DNA from: Cyprinodon diabolis
Taxonomy: Eukaryota > Chordata > Actinopteri > Cyprinodontiformes > Cyprinodontidae
Reading direction: 5' to 3'
Assembly (NCBI GenBank): GCA_030533445.1
Contig: CM060076.1
Location: forward strand, 26,088,603 to 26,152,602
Length of the DNA stretch: 64,000 nucleotides
The notes below the pieces were generated by a model. It ran no database searches, was not told the DNA's origin, and was given only the letters and a program-made list of their open reading frames with translations. Below, piece after piece: positions 60,421 through 64,000 of the stretch (position 1 is its first letter; every line of letters begins with the position of its first letter). The position numbers and the translations under genes are program-made.

Positions 60421-61504
60421 CCTGAAACAGGGGTAGAAGTTCACCTTTCAACAGTTTGGATCAGAGCGTGTTCATGTGTACCCGTGGTCGAGTCCAAGTT
60501 CAGTTTAAATTCCAGTTAAGAATCAGCATCATTTTCCTGAGTCATTTTCACACACTGCAAGATCAAACTGAGGGGAACTTTTATTGCAAATGAAAAAAAA
60601 AGATTCAGAGTCCTGTGCAAAGCTGGTAGACAATAGACTCTCCTTTAGGTACTGATTTCAAACAGGCCTTGCTTTCAAGGATATTATTTGTAAAATATTT
60701 CAAGAACTATGCATATTTTAATTCCACTTCACACATATGATCTACTTGCTGTTGGTTTTTCTTTTAAATTGAATAAAACAAGATGTTTGTAGTTTTAATG
60801 TAACAAAGGCTTAAAAGCTATGATGGCTTTCTTTTCTTTTGCTTTTCTTTTTACATCTTAACTTATTCTAATATTATCTTTCTGATAAAAAAAACAACCT
60901 GACTGATAATGAATAGGGTAACACAAACTTGTTCATTTAAATTCCTTAAAAAAACTACAATAAGCAACTTTAAATAGCAGAATGCCATTAAGGGTTCACA
61001 GGCTAGGTTAAATACACAGTAATAAATCCTTAATGACAGAGCTGCTGTATTATGGGCTTTGTAGTTCTTTTTTCCCCCCCTAAGCATAATAACACCAGAC
61101 TGCGACTGTCATCATTACAAAGCAGAGAACAATTAAAGACCAGCAGTGCATTTCTGAAAGCAATGAAATGTTGCAGGACATCCCGATGTTTCATTTAAGG
61201 TTTAATATGGATAATATGACTTTTTAATGCCTAAAAATGTTTTTAGCAGTGACCTTTTAAAATGCAACTTTCCCTAAAATACACAAAAAGTTAAAAATGC
61301 AACTCTGTGCGCAGTTTTTTTATTTATATCTGAGATTTAGATCAGGATTACACCTCTATACATTCCTACTGTTTAAGATCATTGTTTTGCAGAGGACTGC
61401 TTGGTTCACTGACATACTGACAACTGTATGATTTATATCTTTGGAAAGGAAATCAGAAATCAAAGTTCATTAGAAGCTGAGCCAGGCCAAGCATTGAGAA
61501 CTTA

Positions 61505-61590
61505 CAGGTTGTTTTTTTTCCCAGGCAGGGGATTCAAACCTTAAAACCACCATCCTGTGAGGCAACAGCCCTACAGGCGGATTTTTAAAG
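61505..61590 (-). mobile_element. SINE-like scrap
   Basis: On the minus strand: ggctgttgcctcacaggatg and ggtttgaatcccctgcctgg resemble the tRNA-related part of common fish SINEs. Short and uncertain. Confidence 0.35.
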
Positions 61591-62639
61591 CCAGCCTGTA
61601 AATTACAGTATACCTTCACAGATGACAGGTTTCCCTTCTTCAAGGTGAGGCTAAAAGATGTGAGGAAATATACCAGCAGAATAGTTAGTTATAAAGAAGA
61701 GCAAAGATAGATTACTACTTTTTTGAGTTCATTAAATGTTTTAGGAACTTTCTTTTACCAATATGTGCATCAAAAAGGCAAAATTAAATTTTTCTAATAG
61801 GAAAAGACAAGATATCATACTCTTTAGAGTAAGGCAGATGTTTTTAGATGTTTCTTACAATCAGAAAATGTCTAATAGTACTTTTTTCCTTTTTAATAAG
61901 AGATGTGTACCCATTTCTACCATCTGGGTGTTTTTAACCCTTTATAGGGAAAGATACCATTTATGATCATTTGCATACTCCTTACAAATGGAGTCCCCTC
62001 CATCCCTCCGTGAGGTCTAGAAGCACAAGATCTATATTCAGCCATTCAGCAAAGATACCTCTACATGTTTGTACATCTTATTTTGGCATTTGACCAATTA
62101 GAAGAGCCCTTGAATGATATATTACCTGCTGTAAATTAGGTTGAAAAAAAGTTAAGTCAATTAAATGATAAAAAGCCAACTGAAAAGTTAAAAAGTTAAG
62201 TTAATAAGCCTAGTTAACAATTATATTAAGGTTTATAAACCGAAAAATGTAAGTACCAGTATCAGCATTAACCTATAATGTTATGTTGTACCAAAAAAAA
62301 ATGTCTTTTATTCGGGCAAGTTGACATTTCTTATTACATTAATTTTTGTCATCAAAATATCCATATTTTTGAATGTTACAAAAGGTAATAAGGTCTTGTC
62401 CTGGATTCCAATAACCCTATTTGCTTGAAATGTTGATTTTCAAAGTGTTTCACTGAGTGCCCTATAAAGGGCACTTATTACAGATTTATCACAAAAAACA
62501 AATCAAAGAGAAATCACTTTTCCATAAACAAAACAAAAAGCTCGTCATCATTCAGAGGCTTATGAGTCAAAGATAATCAGCAGCCTGAATAATCCACCAC
62601 CCTGTTACACCTGTATTACACCGCAACTACTCGCTTCTA

Positions 62640-63560
62640 ACTGCAAGTTTGGGCAATCGCAGCAATCCCCCGCCACGCAGGAATAAAACAAACAATACAT
62701 AAACAATCAAGCGTCCAGGTGAGGCAGCCGGGCGCTCCTTACTTCATATTTTCGGGCTGAACCCGCAGCCTGGCGCACCGAGGAGGAAACATTAGGTCCG
62801 GGTTTGTCTCTGCAGCAGGGATCTGGATGGGCTACTGATGCACAAATCCACGCAATTACACCAAGAGTGTAGAAAAATGCAAAGGCAGGCCCAGGAATAG
62901 AGCAGGATGGAGTGGAAGTAGCCAGGCTCCAAATACGGGAGGAGAGGGGAGCGCTTCACCCGAAGGCATACCAACTAAAGGGCACACTCTCTCCTTTATA
63001 GATATGTTTTATTTATTATTTTTATTTAAACACACATGTTTTGCAGTCCGGGTTGTGTATTACTTACACGGTGGCTGGTCCTGGTGGAGCGCTGGGAGGC
63101 TCGCAGCGGTTCCTCCGTGTGTCGCTTCTGCTGCACGAAGCGGAAAAATGGGCTCCGCGCTTCGCTGCCGGAGCAACTTCACACATCCAGGAGCAGAGGA
63201 GCTGCTTTTTATTTCTTAGCGAGGCAGAGGCAAGGGGAGGGAGACTTAAAACATTAAAAAATAATACTAATAAAAAAGCGTCGAGTGAATCCGCAGGGAA
63301 GGAGGGCGGCGAGACGGGGAGTCAGGACTGGTGCGCGAACTGGGAGAGCTGGGGAGGAGTGGAGCGGAGAGGACGGTCGGTGGCGCTGCCTCCCTCTCTC
63401 TCTCTGCTGTTCTGTTTCTGTGTGTTGGATGTTTGCTCTTCCTGGTTGGGCTTTTACTGAAACTTAACCGAAAGGCAGAACTGGCTTCACGGATACACAG
63501 CTGTTCCTCTGGCCAGGAGGTGCGGGGCGACGGGAAACCAAATATGTGGCCCCTGGCGGC
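62640..63560 (-). promoter_or_regulatory. bahd1: CpG-rich region, likely bahd1 promoter and non-coding exon 1
   Basis: A sharp rise in GC and CpG (for example gcgtcgagtg, gggcggcgagacgg, cgcgcttcgctgccgg), strongest at 63080-63560. On the minus strand a near-consensus donor, CACCGT|gtaagtaa, lies at 63067, so a non-coding first exon could end at 63068 and splice to 43556. A second possible donor is near 62741 (gaa|gtaagg). Mammalian BAHD1 also has non-coding 5' exons. The start site cannot be placed, and a plus-strand gene starting here cannot be excluded. Confidence 0.5.
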
Positions 63561-64000
63561 CCCCCGCCTTAACTACCGCGATCAAACCACTTGGAGTCAA
63601 CCAGAGTTCAAAACACATTTATACACTTTGATCAATAGAGTCCTATACGATGAATATAAGATTTAAAAGCTTAATCCCACATTTCACACGTTTAATTGGG
63701 ATCCTGTTACAGTACTGGATAAAATTACTAATAAACAGATTCACATGAGGAAAAAAAAGATTTCACTACTGCCTGCCCATATTTTATTATATACTGCAAA
63801 ACTTAAAAAAAAAAAATCAATACTTTATTGTGTTTATGTGGTGAAATAGCTCGAAGGACTTCCTGAACTGCAATATTTATGTCAAGAACTGCAACTCTCC
63901 AAGCTCCAAGTGAGATACAATCCTTTTATAGAGAAAGTAAAGGTATAAATCTAACTGGGGCAATTACATGATTATCCCCATCATTGCATCAATTTACATG
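63560..64000. other. No gene seen
   Basis: AT-rich flank beyond the CpG-rich region. Confidence 0.5.

Larger units (their letters stand above)
43557..63066 (-). other. bahd1 intron 1 (inferred), repeat-rich
   Basis: About 19.5 kb between the CpG-rich 5' region and the first coding exon, with no recognised host coding exon. Individual insertions are listed separately. Stretches without recognised content: 43557-44420, 45730-47060, 48335-49990, 50575-52340, 52800-57740, 60420-62640. Confidence 0.55.

Noticed and set aside
63004..63666. Plus-strand protein-coding gene at the right edge
   Set aside because: Overlapping frames in CpG-rich DNA with no recognisable protein; better explained as promoter and 5'UTR of bahd1 on the other strand.

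Overview
The window is vertebrate nuclear DNA, almost certainly from a ray-finned (teleost) fish. Coding sequence is sparse and split by GT-AG introns. The repeats are a typical teleost mix: Tc1 elements, L2-, Rex3- and Rex6/Dong-like LINEs, many short hAT and PIF/Harbinger elements, TTAA elements, a tRNA-derived SINE and long (TA)n tracts. Species cannot be named from the sequence alone.

Two host genes can be reconstructed, both on the minus strand. (1) bahd1 is complete at the coding level: six coding exons between 43536 and 34563, every intron phase agreeing, giving a predicted 873-residue protein that ends in a BAH domain. A CpG-rich segment at about 62.6-63.6 kb, with a good splice donor at 63067, is the likely promoter and non-coding first exon, which makes intron 1 about 19.5 kb. 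(2) An EML1-like microtubule-associated protein gene starts near 28.2 kb and runs leftwards. Exons for the N-terminal trimerisation coiled coil and the basic Ser/Pro-rich linker are visible at 28.1, 19.0, 17.8, 17.2, 16.3 and possibly 15.9-16.0 kb. The HELP and WD40 exons are not seen, so the left 15.8 kb is probably intron and the 3' half lies beyond the window.

Layout: 1-15.8 kb holds transposon-rich DNA (intact Tc1 copy 1, an L2 LINE pseudogene, a Tc1 relic split by a small element, and a 2.5 kb GC-rich poly(A) retroposon). 15.9-28.2 kb holds eml1 5' exons, with a 9 kb intron containing Tc1 copy 2, a second poly(A) retroposon and a nested giant palindrome. 28.2-34.6 kb is intergenic DNA plus the bahd1 3'UTR. 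34.6-43.5 kb is bahd1 coding. 43.6-63.1 kb is bahd1 intron 1, containing at least four hAT-type short elements, a tRNA-derived SINE, and a PIF/Harbinger element that carries a Rex6/Dong-like LINE inside a TA microsatellite. 63.1-64 kb is CpG-rich promoter and flank.

The most notable signals are: two Tc1 copies with open transposase frames that appear to differ at only two positions; a pair of GC-rich poly(A) retroposons with clear target-site duplications and a shared 3' hairpin but no recognisable protein; a palindromic element with arms of about 400 bp, split by a hAT insertion; and the LINE-in-microsatellite-in-Harbinger nest with an internal inversion. No CRISPR, operon-like or viral system was seen. 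Exon coordinates and alignments were made by eye.
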